Shown: positions 57,061-64,000 of the stretch, piece after piece
How positions within the stretch are numbered: position 1 is the stretch's first letter
Layout: the number at the start of each line of letters is the position of its first letter
Source of the DNA: Azonexus sp.
GTDB taxonomy: Bacteria > Pseudomonadota > Gammaproteobacteria > Burkholderiales > Rhodocyclaceae
NCBI RefSeq assembly: GCF_030824335.1
Contig: NZ_JAVBXX010000013.1
Span: 1 to 64,000 of the forward strand
Direction: 5' to 3'
DNA: 64,000 bases
Translations under genes and position numbers: made by a program
Notes under the pieces: model-generated
What the model was told of the DNA's origin: nothing
The model's database searches: none
What the model saw: the letters and a program-made list of their open reading frames with translations, nothing else

Positions 57061-57529
57061 CCTGCGTTTCCTGTTCGCCCACCCGGCGCACTTCTTCGCC
57101 TGCGGTTTCGGTAGCGGACTGGCCCCCTGGGCGCCCGGTACATTCGGCACGCTGTTCGCCTGGGTGACTTTCGGTTTTTTCCAACCACTGTTCACCGACG
57201 GCCAGCTGCTTTTCCTGCTCGCCGCTGCCTACCTTGCCGGTATCTGGTTCATTGATGTGGCCGGCCGGGCGCTCGGCGATCCGGACCACGGCAGCATCGT
57301 CTGGGATGAAATCGTCCCGTTCTGGCTGATCCTGCTGCTGACACCGGACGGTTGGCTGTGGCAAGCCGCCGCTTTTGTGCTGTTCCGCTACTTCGACATC
57401 ACCAAACCGCAACCCGCACGCTACTTCGACGAACACGTCAAAAACGGTTTTGGCGTCATGGCCGACGATCTGGTTGCCGCCGGTTACACACTGCTTGCGC
57501 TGGCCCTGCTGAAAATCACCCTGACCTGA
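57041..57529 (+). CDS. pgpA: Phosphatidylglycerophosphatase A
   Basis: 162 residues from TTG 57041, inside the end of thiL (20-base overlap). FGSGLAPWAPGTFGTLFAW (about 22-40), the DPDHGSIVWDEIVPFW motif (about 85-100) and the FRYFDITKPQPARYFD segment (about 116-131) identify PgpA; three or four membrane helices. It removes phosphate from phosphatidylglycerophosphate. No ATG is available upstream of the conserved region, so a non-ATG start is needed. Confidence 0.92.
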   Translation: MPKKPPSLRFLFAHPAHFFACGFGSGLAPWAPGTFGTLFAWVTFGFFQPLFTDGQLLFLLAAAYLAGIWFIDVAGRALGDPDHGSIVWDEIVPFWLILLLTPDGWLWQAAAFVLFRYFDITKPQPARYFDEHVKNGFGVMADDLVAAGYTLLALALLKITLT

Positions 57530-57582
57530 CGGTCGACCGCAAAAAGCATAAAATGGCTGTATCCATTTCCGGGAGCTTAGCC

Positions 57583-57861
57583 ATGAGCCACAAGCACGCC
57601 CACCTGATGCGCAGCATCTTCGTCGATCCCCTGCCGGCCAATGTTCACTGGCGCGAAATCGAATCCCTGCTCACCCACCTCGGGGCCGATATCCAACCCG
57701 GCCACGGTGCACGCTTCAAGGTCACCCTCAACGGTATCGAAGGCATCCTGCACCACCCGCACAACAGCACCACCTGTAGCCGCCAGGACATCAAGGCGGT
57801 GCGGGATTACCTGCTGCATGCGGGAATCACACTGGCCGCTTACGAGTCGGCACCATCCTGA
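57583..57861 (+). CDS. HicA-like protein lacking the catalytic histidine
   Basis: 92 residues from ATG 57583 after GGGAG; an ATG at 57553 is the alternative. The HicA layout is visible: VHWREIESLLTHLGADIQPG (about 21-40), then a strand GARFKVTLNG and HHPH, SRQDIKAVRDYLLHAGI at the end. In active HicA the strand begins G-S-H with a catalytic His; here it is G-A-R. It is probably not an active mRNA nuclease. No HicB gene adjoins; one lies 3 kb away on the other strand. Confidence 0.7.
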   Translation: MSHKHAHLMRSIFVDPLPANVHWREIESLLTHLGADIQPGHGARFKVTLNGIEGILHHPHNSTTCSRQDIKAVRDYLLHAGITLAAYESAPS

Positions 57862-57903
57862 ACGCACAGCGCGCCAGACTCGCCCAATACGCAGAGGCAA
57901 CAG

Positions 57904-58614
57904 TCAATCGGCGATCTGATAACCGCAGCCACGCACCGTCCGCAACGGCAGGAAAACCCCCTGATCGCTGGCTTTCTTGCGCAAACGGCTGATCAGTGCA
58001 TCGAGGCGATGAAAATCGGACTCGTAAGGGTCTGCACCGATGGCCAGCATCAGGTCTTCACGCACAACCGTTTCTCTGGGATGCGCAAAAAGAGCCTTCA
58101 GAAACAGGCTCTCCTGCACGGTCAGCAACATTGAGCGTCCACTCGAGTCGATGAATGACCAACCATCAGCAGAGAGGCGGCTCAAACCGCTAGGCGCATG
58201 ATTGGGGGGCGGGGCAGAGATTGCATCACTGCCAACGACGCGGCGAGCCAGACTCAGGACCACGGCCTCCAATTCAACAAAATCCACCGGTTTGACCAGA
58301 TAGACATCGGCGCCTGATTGCAAACCCAGCAAACGATCATCCATGTGACTGCGTGCAGTCAGCATGATGATGCCAATACTGCCCAGTTCGCGCAGACGCG
58401 TAGCAATGGAGAATCCATCCTCCCCAGGCAAGCCGATATCCAGAATTGCGATGTCGCAACGCGCCATCAGCAAAGAAGCATATAGCTCCCGCGAGGCGGG
58501 GAAGCCACGCACATTGAAACCTGCCTCCTGCAAGGACTCGACAATTTCCTCCCGCAGATCCTCCTCATCCTCGACCACGCAGATTTCCAGTCGCTTGCCT
58601 GCCCAGTTCCCCAC
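57904..58614 (-). CDS. OmpR-type response regulator
   Basis: 236 residues from GTG 58614. Receiver domain (about 8-125): acidic pair VVEDEED, phospho-acceptor Asp in AILDIGLPGEDG (about 59), Thr in LTARS and Lys in YLVKPVD. The winged-helix domain (about 140-236) ends RTVRGCGYQI. It is divergent from the kinase gene, with only 38 bases between starts, so the pair shares a control region. Targets unknown. Confidence 0.93.
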   Translation of the reverse strand: MGNWAGKRLEICVVEDEEDLREEIVESLQEAGFNVRGFPASRELYASLLMARCDIAILDIGLPGEDGFSIATRLRELGSIGIIMLTARSHMDDRLLGLQSGADVYLVKPVDFVELEAVVLSLARRVVGSDAISAPPPNHAPSGLSRLSADGWSFIDSSGRSMLLTVQESLFLKALFAHPRETVVREDLMLAIGADPYESDFHRLDALISRLRKKASDQGVFLPLRTVRGCGYQIAD

Positions 58615-58652
58615 CGTCCATTCCCCTTTGTTGCCATATACCGAAGCATTAC

Positions 58653-60821
58653 ATGAGTGACCGCCTGGCTACACACGAAAGCGGACTCTCCCCTTCGTGG
58701 CACAATCCGCGAATGATAGTCGACTCCGCAGATGACCTGAACCCTTCGCTTGCCTCGGCACATGACTCAAGAGGCAAGCCAGGTCGGCAATACCGGATTT
58801 TTCGCCATCTCTTGGCACTACTGTTGCTCTGCGTCCTTCAGGTAACGCCCCCCGCCCACGCAACGACCTGCCCACAAACCGGCACCCAGGAAAACAGCCG
58901 GATAGCGCACCAGGACATTCAGGGGCAAGCGCTACTGCGAGACCCCGGCGGACGACTGAGCATCGAGGAAATTGTTTCCCCTGCACAGTCTGGCGCATTT
59001 ATTCCCCTGGCGGGGCAGTTGACCGGAGGATTTACCCGCGACGTCCTGTGGCTTCGCTTCTGCCTGACAGGCGCAGACGATGCACAGCCAAGCAACTGGC
59101 TGCGAGTATCTCCAGCCCAATTGGACAAATTGACGCTTTACCTGCCACGCGGCGACAACTACGAAGTTCGCCAGAGTGGCGACAAGCTGCCATTCAGCGA
59201 ACGGGAATGGCCTTATCGTCTATTTACCTTCTCGATACCACCCGACATCGACAGCAGTCGGCCTGCTTACCTGCGCATTGAAAGTAGCGACCCGAGCAGC
59301 CTGCACCTCGACCGCTGGACGGACAGCAGTTTCAAACAAATGCTGGCGCTGGATTACCTGATCTACGGCATCAACGGCGGCACCATCCTGCTACTCAGCG
59401 CTTTTGCACTCATTGCCTGGCTGCGACTGCGTGAGTACATCTATCTGCTTTACGGCATCAACGCTTTGGCCAGTGCCATCCTGCTATTGGTCAACGCGGG
59501 CTTTGGTAGCCAGTTCCTTTACCCGGCATCGGGCAACATGAACGATCTGGCTCAGAGCTGGCTGACCGGCCCGGTGATTGCCGTGCACTTTTTGTTTTTC
59601 ACCTACATCTTTGCCATTCGGCGCAACCTTCCCTGGCTTTATCCGGTCATGCTGGCCCTGGCGGCTTCTTACTTTATCTCGGCACCACTCAGCCTCGTAC
59701 TTGACTGGCATGACATCCGTCACATGCTGAATTTCGCCGGACTGCCGATTGCCGCCCTGGGAATTCCACTGGTTATCTACCTGGGCTGGAAAGACAAGGA
59801 ACGGCGCTTGTACTCACTCGCCTTCATGCCATGGCTAGGCAATGCGCTGATGCATCACTTGCACCGCAGAAACTGGCTGGACAGCAATTTCCTGCTCGAA
59901 TACGGCACCGAAACAGCCACACTGGTTCACCTGATCATGTTTCCCGCATTGCTGATTCATCGAACCTGGCGAATCGAGCGCGAAAAAGAGGTGGCATGGA
60001 CACGGGAAAAGATGAAAGCGCAGCGCATCGAACATGAACTCGAAGAGCGGGTCACGCAACGCACAGCGGAACTGCAAAAAGAAATCCAGACCCGCAGCGT
60101 GCTTCAGGAACAACTGGAAGAGGCATTGAATACCGAGCGATCCGGCCTGGCCAGGCAACGCCAGTTGGTCGCCATGCTGTCCCACGAATTCCGGACGCCA
60201 CTTGCCATCATTGATGCAGCAGCACAACGGCTCGACCGAAACCTGGTGCAACGCGAACCGGAACTGGTCGGCAAAACCAGCAAAATCCGCAAGGCAGTGA
60301 GCCGCTTGCTCAACCTGCTGGAAAACTGCCTGGCGGATGAGCGCCTGACCGCCGACGGGGCAAGTTTACGCCTGGAAGAAATTGACGTGCGAGCCTTTAT
60401 CCAGGAAACCCATGGCGATGATGCACTGGCCGGCGCACGCCGCATCCAGCTGGAACTCCCCGACACCCCGATTCTTTTGCGCTGCGACCGACACTTGTTC
60501 GATGTCACGCTGAACAACCTGGTCGATAACGCTCTCAAATACTCGCCCAAAGACCGTCCGGTGCTGATCAGCCTCATGCCGAACCTGATTCCCGGCATGA
60601 TTGCCATCCGTGTACGCGACTACGGCGAAGGCATTCGTCCCGAGGACCGCGAACGGGTGTTCGACAAATTCATCCGGGCCGACGGCTTGACCGGCATATC
60701 CGGTGCCGGTCTCGGCCTGTATCTGGCTCGCGAACTGGCCCGGCGTCACGGCGGAAATGTCGTGCTGGAACCGGCCACACCGGGTGAAGGGGCCTCATTC
60801 ATCCTGAGCCTGCCCGCTTGA
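58653..60821 (+). CDS. 7TMR-DISM histidine kinase
   Basis: 722 residues. An N-terminal export signal (about 50-72), a periplasmic 7TMR-DISM extracellular jelly-roll domain (about 85-220), seven membrane helices (about 230-430), a coiled coil (about 440-500) and a kinase core with H-box MLSHEFRTPLA (about 508-518), N-box NNLVDNALKYS and G2 ISGAGLGLYLA. The ATG at 58653 leaves a long charged leader before the signal; an ATG at 58713 is a credible alternative and would widen the shared promoter region. It is the partner of the divergent regulator. Such sensors may bind carbohydrates. Confidence 0.9.
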   Translation: MSDRLATHESGLSPSWHNPRMIVDSADDLNPSLASAHDSRGKPGRQYRIFRHLLALLLLCVLQVTPPAHATTCPQTGTQENSRIAHQDIQGQALLRDPGGRLSIEEIVSPAQSGAFIPLAGQLTGGFTRDVLWLRFCLTGADDAQPSNWLRVSPAQLDKLTLYLPRGDNYEVRQSGDKLPFSEREWPYRLFTFSIPPDIDSSRPAYLRIESSDPSSLHLDRWTDSSFKQMLALDYLIYGINGGTILLLSAFALIAWLRLREYIYLLYGINALASAILLLVNAGFGSQFLYPASGNMNDLAQSWLTGPVIAVHFLFFTYIFAIRRNLPWLYPVMLALAASYFISAPLSLVLDWHDIRHMLNFAGLPIAALGIPLVIYLGWKDKERRLYSLAFMPWLGNALMHHLHRRNWLDSNFLLEYGTETATLVHLIMFPALLIHRTWRIEREKEVAWTREKMKAQRIEHELEERVTQRTAELQKEIQTRSVLQEQLEEALNTERSGLARQRQLVAMLSHEFRTPLAIIDAAAQRLDRNLVQREPELVGKTSKIRKAVSRLLNLLENCLADERLTADGASLRLEEIDVRAFIQETHGDDALAGARRIQLELPDTPILLRCDRHLFDVTLNNLVDNALKYSPKDRPVLISLMPNLIPGMIAIRVRDYGEGIRPEDRERVFDKFIRADGLTGISGAGLGLYLARELARRHGGNVVLEPATPGEGASFILSLPA

Positions 60822-60848
60822 GGTACGAGACCGTAGCCCCCTGAAACG

Positions 60849-60875
60849 ACAAAGCCACCGGTCCGGTGGCTTTGT
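60849..60875. terminator. Terminator-type hairpin between convergent genes
   Basis: ACAAAGCCACCGG-T-CCGGTGGCTTTGT has perfect 13-bp arms; A and T runs at both sides allow use by the kinase gene and by the convergent HicB-like gene. Confidence 0.7.
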
Positions 60876-60897
60876 CGCGATGGCAGGCTATGCGTGC

Positions 60898-61104
60898 TCA
60901 GACCTTGTCAGCATCTGCATCATCCTGCGCCAGGAAATGGTCCAGACGAGCATCGGGATTGGCAAAGTAGCAATCGAGCGCCTCGCGCAAATTGGCGACG
61001 GCATCCTCTTTGCTGTAGCCGTCAGTCGTAATATCCAGCTCGATGCAGCGGGCGATAAAGATGCCGTCTTCTTCGTCGACCGTAAAATTCAGTTTGCGTG
61101 ACAT
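60898..61104 (-). CDS. HicB-family antitoxin-like protein (orphan)
   Basis: 68 residues: FTVDEEDGIFIARCIELDITTDGYSKEDAVANLREALDCYF (quoted by its ends, about 7-47) is the HicB N-terminal RNase H-like half. There is no C-terminal DNA-binding helix-turn-helix or ribbon-helix-helix, and no adjacent HicA. It could still bind a HicA-type protein such as that at 57583. Confidence 0.75.
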   Translation of the reverse strand: MSRKLNFTVDEEDGIFIARCIELDITTDGYSKEDAVANLREALDCYFANPDARLDHFLAQDDADADKV

Positions 61105-61194
61105 GGATTTAAGTTAAATAAGCCGCAAGAAAATTGGCGGCGAATATACCACCCGCCGGAAGCGCCAACAACAAACACCCGACCGGCAATCAAC

Positions 61195-61989
61195 TCAGTT
61201 TTCCGGCACCCATTCCAGAATGTGCTGAGCGACAGTTTGCCAGTTGCTATCGATCGGCAGCATGTGACCGGCCTGCGGCACCCGGATCACATTGGCCTGC
61301 CAGGGCAGCGCGACAAAGAACAGATGCGACGGCGGGAAAATCGCATCCGCTTCGCCGCCAATCACCAAAACCGGCAGCTTTTGGCGGCGCGCTAGCGGAC
61401 GAGTGGCCAACATGGCCATTTCCATCACCGCCTGCTGTGACTCCGGGCCCACTGTAGGTAAAAACGCCAAAACATCGTCGCCCGTCGCATCCGGCGAAAA
61501 ATAGATTTTCGCCATCAAATCATTGTTTTCCTCGGAGAAGATACCGCTGACCACTTCGTCAAGCGCTGCAAAATAACGGGGAAAACGCATTGCCAGTTGA
61601 GCCGCACTGCCCGTCGTCCCGGTCACCGGGACCGGCGCCAGAAACACCGCCGCACGCGCCGAACCCTGTTCCAGGTAACGCTGCGTCGCCAGACAGCCCA
61701 TCGAATGCGCAACAATCGTCACCGGCTGATCGATGCGGCTAACTGCATGCGCAATATCTTCGGCGTAATCATCGATCCCGAACTCGTCCAGCCGCTCCGC
61801 CCCCTCACTCGCCCCGTGCCCTGACAAATCCAGCGAAAAACAGTCGAATCCCTGTTGCCGGAAGAACGGAATAAAGTTGAATTCCCAATAAGAGGAATGC
61901 GTGTAGGCACCGTGCACAAAAAGCAAGGCCCCACGCTGTGGCCCATCGACCGCCGGATAGTTGTTGATTTGTATGTGATGACGTTGCAT
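61195..61989 (-). CDS. Alpha/beta hydrolase
   Basis: 264 residues. Oxyanion region LLFVHGAYTHSSYW (about 22-35), nucleophile elbow AHSMG (about 95-99, Ser97), acid near GGEADAIFPP (about 217-226) and the final His in PQAGHMLPID (about 241-250) form a full catalytic triad. No signal peptide, so cytoplasmic. The substrate is unknown; lysophospholipase- or lactonase-like by fold. Confidence 0.85.
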   Translation of the reverse strand: MQRHHIQINNYPAVDGPQRGALLFVHGAYTHSSYWEFNFIPFFRQQGFDCFSLDLSGHGASEGAERLDEFGIDDYAEDIAHAVSRIDQPVTIVAHSMGCLATQRYLEQGSARAAVFLAPVPVTGTTGSAAQLAMRFPRYFAALDEVVSGIFSEENNDLMAKIYFSPDATGDDVLAFLPTVGPESQQAVMEMAMLATRPLARRQKLPVLVIGGEADAIFPPSHLFFVALPWQANVIRVPQAGHMLPIDSNWQTVAQHILEWVPEN

Positions 61990-62065
61990 GGAAGCTCATG
62001 TCTGATCGTATGAAAAGACACACGATAGCAGCGTAATTTTTCAGGAATGTTCAGGGCAAAAATAA

Positions 62066-62085
62066 AGCCACCTCAGTGGGTGGCT
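62066..62085 (-). terminator. Terminator of tRNA-Arg
   Basis: On the minus strand AGCCACC-CACTGA-GGTGGCT is followed by TTATTTTTG, 17 bases past the tRNA 3' end. Confidence 0.8.
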
Positions 62086-62101
62086 CTATTTGTCAAATAA
62101 C

Positions 62102-62178
62102 TGGCCCGCCCGGCGCGATTCGAACGCACGACCCCTGCCTTCGGAGGGCAGTACTCTATCCAGCTGAGCTACGGGCGG
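62102..62178 (-). tRNA. tRNA-Arg (anticodon CCG)
   Basis: 77 bases with encoded CCA on the minus strand. Acceptor CCGCCCG pairs with CGGGCGG; anticodon arm CTGCC-CTCCGAA-GGCAG gives CCG; T arm CGTGCGTTCGAATCGCG-type. Reads CGG codons. Confidence 0.95.
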
Positions 62179-62310
62179 AAAGGCGTGATTCTAACCTCTT
62201 GAAGGTACGCCGTCCATGCCGGTTTGCGGCTTATCTTGCGTCGGGCAAAGCCGCGGTGCCGGCAAAGGCGCTGGCTAAGCACAACAACGCCGATCAGACA
62301 AACCCGTCTT

Positions 62311-62811
62311 TCAGTCCAGCAAGGTGCGCGCTGCTTCGAAGCGCTGGGCAAAGTAGCGATTGGTCATTTGCTCGATGCGCACCCGGCCGTTGGTCGACGG
62401 CGCATGAACAAAGCGCCCTTCACCAATATAAAGACCGACATGCGAGAAGGAACGATTCATGGTGTTAAAAAAAACCAGATCGCCGGGACGCAATTCATGG
62501 CGTTCGACGGGCCGCCCACGCCGGGCGATGTCAGCCGCACTCCCCTGCACCTTGAGACCAGCCGCCTGATCGAAGATGTAGCTGACCATGCCGCTGCAGT
62601 CGAGACCGGCTTCCGGATTCTTGCCGCCAAAACGGTAGCCGATATCGATCAATGACATGGCATACATCACCACCTCGGCGGCCTGGCCGCTGACCGCTCG
62701 CGGGGCTTGGGTTATAGTTCTCTCGGCCAACGGCGGACGTGGTGCCGGGCTGCCGCAGGCAGCAAGCAACAGAACCGGGAACAGGACAGCGAGCAGCGAG
62801 GAACGGCGCAT
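62311..62811 (-). CDS. NlpC/P60 lipoprotein peptidase
   Basis: 166 residues. Lipobox LAAC (Cys near residue 19), then the C40 domain: LDCSGMVSYIF (about 69-79) with the catalytic Cys, HVGLYIGEGRFVHAPSTNG (about 123-141) with both catalytic His. Such enzymes cut the D-Glu-diaminopimelate bond or other stem-peptide bonds in peptidoglycan. Bound to the outer membrane by prediction. Confidence 0.92.
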   Translation of the reverse strand: MRRSSLLAVLFPVLLLAACGSPAPRPPLAERTITQAPRAVSGQAAEVVMYAMSLIDIGYRFGGKNPEAGLDCSGMVSYIFDQAAGLKVQGSAADIARRGRPVERHELRPGDLVFFNTMNRSFSHVGLYIGEGRFVHAPSTNGRVRIEQMTNRYFAQRFEAARTLLD

Positions 62812-62873
62812 TGGTTAAAGCCATTTCTTGGAAGTAACGATAACTTAACGTTTTTACAGGATTTTTCAAGACC

Positions 62874-64000
62874 ATGAACTTGCAAAACAATGATCTTCTG
62901 CGGTCGACCAACCTGATCGATGGAAAGTGGGTCGCTGCCGACAGTGGAAAAACGCTGACCGTCATCGACCCGGCAAGCGGTCAGGCCATCGCCGAAGTGC
63001 CGTGCTGCGGGATGGCTGAAACACGCCGCGCCATCGACGCGGCCAATGCCGCCTGGCCGGCCTGGAAAGCACTGACGGCACGGCGTCGGGCGCAATTGCT
63101 GCAAGCCTGGAACAAACTGATTCTCGACAATGCCGACGACCTGGCCCGCCTGATCACTGCCGAAGGCGGCAAGCCGCTGGCTGAAGCCAAGGGCGAAGTC
63201 ATTTACGGCGCGTCCTTTGCCGAATGGTTTGCCGAAGAAGGCAAGCGCACCTACGGCGAAAGCATTCCCAGCCCGGCGGCCAGCACGCGCCTGCTCGTCG
63301 TCAAGCAGCCGATCGGCGTCTGCGCCGCAATCACGCCGTGGAACTTCCCGCTTGCCATGATTACCCGCAAGGTTGCTCCGGCGCTGGCAGCGGGTTGTCC
63401 GGTCATTGTCAAACCGGCCGAATCGACCCCGCTGACCGCGCTGGCCCTCGCCGTGCTGGCTGAGCAGGCCGGTTTTCCAGCGGGCGTTTTCAACGTCGTC
63501 ACCGGCAATCCGGCGGAAATTGGCGGCGAACTCTGCGCCAACCCCATCGTCAGAAAGCTGTCGTTTACCGGGTCGACCGCAGTCGGCCGCCTGCTGATGG
63601 CCCAATGCGCACCGACAATCAAGAAACTGTCGCTCGAACTCGGCGGGAATGCCCCGTTCATCGTGTTCGACGATGCTGATGTCGATGCTGCGGTCGACGG
63701 CGCGATGGCGGCAAAATATCGCAACACCGGCCAGACCTGCGTGTGCGCCAACCGCTTCCTCGTGCAATCCGGCATTTACGAGCAATTTGCCGCCAAGTTC
63801 GCCGAAAAAAGCGCCCAGCTGAAAGTCGGGCCGGGCAGCGAGGCCGGCGTCACGCAAGGGCCGCTGATCAATGCCGCCGGTTTGAGCAAGGTCGAATCGC
63901 ATGTTGCCGATGCACTCGCCAAGGGCGCCCGCGTATTGTGTGGCGGCGCCCGCCACGAACGCGGCGGCAACTTCTTCCAGCCGACGGTACTGGCCGATGT
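62874..64000 (+). CDS. gabD: NAD(P)-dependent succinate-semialdehyde dehydrogenase (3' end outside window)
   Basis: The first 375 residues are present from ATG 62874. NAD-binding ITPWNFPLAMITRK (about 154-167), KPAEST, the FTGSTAVGR loop (about 231-239), catalytic Glu in LELGGNAP (about 254-261) and catalytic Cys in GQTCVCANR (about 286-294) are all intact. The CVCANR pattern is typical of GabD enzymes that oxidise succinate semialdehyde to succinate. Divergent from the NlpC/P60 gene. Substrate preference within the family remains an inference. Confidence 0.9.
   Translation, partial: MNLQNNDLLRSTNLIDGKWVAADSGKTLTVIDPASGQAIAEVPCCGMAETRRAIDAANAAWPAWKALTARRRAQLLQAWNKLILDNADDLARLITAEGGKPLAEAKGEVIYGASFAEWFAEEGKRTYGESIPSPAASTRLLVVKQPIGVCAAITPWNFPLAMITRKVAPALAAGCPVIVKPAESTPLTALALAVLAEQAGFPAGVFNVVTGNPAEIGGELCANPIVRKLSFTGSTAVGRLLMAQCAPTIKKLSLELGGNAPFIVFDDADVDAAVDGAMAAKYRNTGQTCVCANRFLVQSGIYEQFAAKFAEKSAQLKVGPGSEAGVTQGPLINAAGLSKVESHVADALAKGARVLCGGARHERGGNFFQPTVLAD

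Overview
The window reads as chromosome of a free-living, respiratory betaproteobacterium of the Rhodocyclales (Dechloromonas/Azonexus-like). The evidence is the gene orders ftsY-ftsE-ftsX beside paired M16 peptidases, rsmD-coaD-ferredoxin, lolB-ispE-tRNA-Gln-prs-rplY-pth-ychF and ribB-ribH-nusB-thiL-pgpA, high-GC codon use, many sensory proteins, and flexible respiration genes. Genus-level placement is inference.

Layout. 1-1.7 kb: end of an RTX-type secreted protein and a collapsed IS1182-type element. 1.7-9 kb: a diguanylate cyclase, an octaheme cytochrome c with a membrane cytochrome b, a thioredoxin/DsbD-like protein, and a sigma-54-dependent activator. 9-13.5 kb: an unusual cytochrome bd operon (cydP-cydA-periplasmic protein-cydB-Rieske protein-cydX-ybgE) transcribed divergently from that activator, with a sigma-54-type promoter and a 35-bp palindrome between them. 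13.5-15.5 kb: NifX-like protein, SLAC1-type channel, ferredoxin and a tiny membrane protein. 15.6-17.3 kb: IS256 remnant and an ammonium transporter gene with NtrC and sigma-54 signals. 17.3-22.8 kb: mltA, an ATPase, a Nudix-ThiE fusion, yacG, zapD, coaE and a SPOR protein. 23-27.3 kb: chemoreceptor, DOMON-like protein and a NamZ-type protein.

27.3-29.4 kb is a small accessory island: an unknown ORF, a transposase fragment, a cassette-like ORF ending in a recognisable integron attC site, and a DUF4160/DUF2442 pair. 29.4-48.7 kb is mostly core: an anion transporter, a heme-binding histidine kinase, ftsXEY, two M16 peptidases, rsmD, coaD, ferredoxin, a dynamin-like GTPase, mutM, a TPR protein, lolB, ispE, tRNA-Gln, prs, rplY, pth and ychF.

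48.9-64 kb: an orphan histidine kinase with a chemoreceptor, a PAS-GGDEF-EAL protein, riboflavin and thiamine genes with nusB and pgpA, a HicA-like gene lacking its catalytic His, a divergent two-component system, a lone HicB-like gene, a hydrolase, tRNA-Arg, an NlpC/P60 lipoprotein and the start of a succinate-semialdehyde dehydrogenase gene.

The most notable system is the cyd operon: it carries a Rieske protein without cytochrome b or c1 and a helical periplasmic protein between cydA and cydB, and appears to be controlled by a cysteine-containing PAS/sigma-54 activator. Other points of interest are the lone attC site, an in-frame palindrome-bearing insertion in thiL, and a strongly over-represented word GTYGACCGCA.
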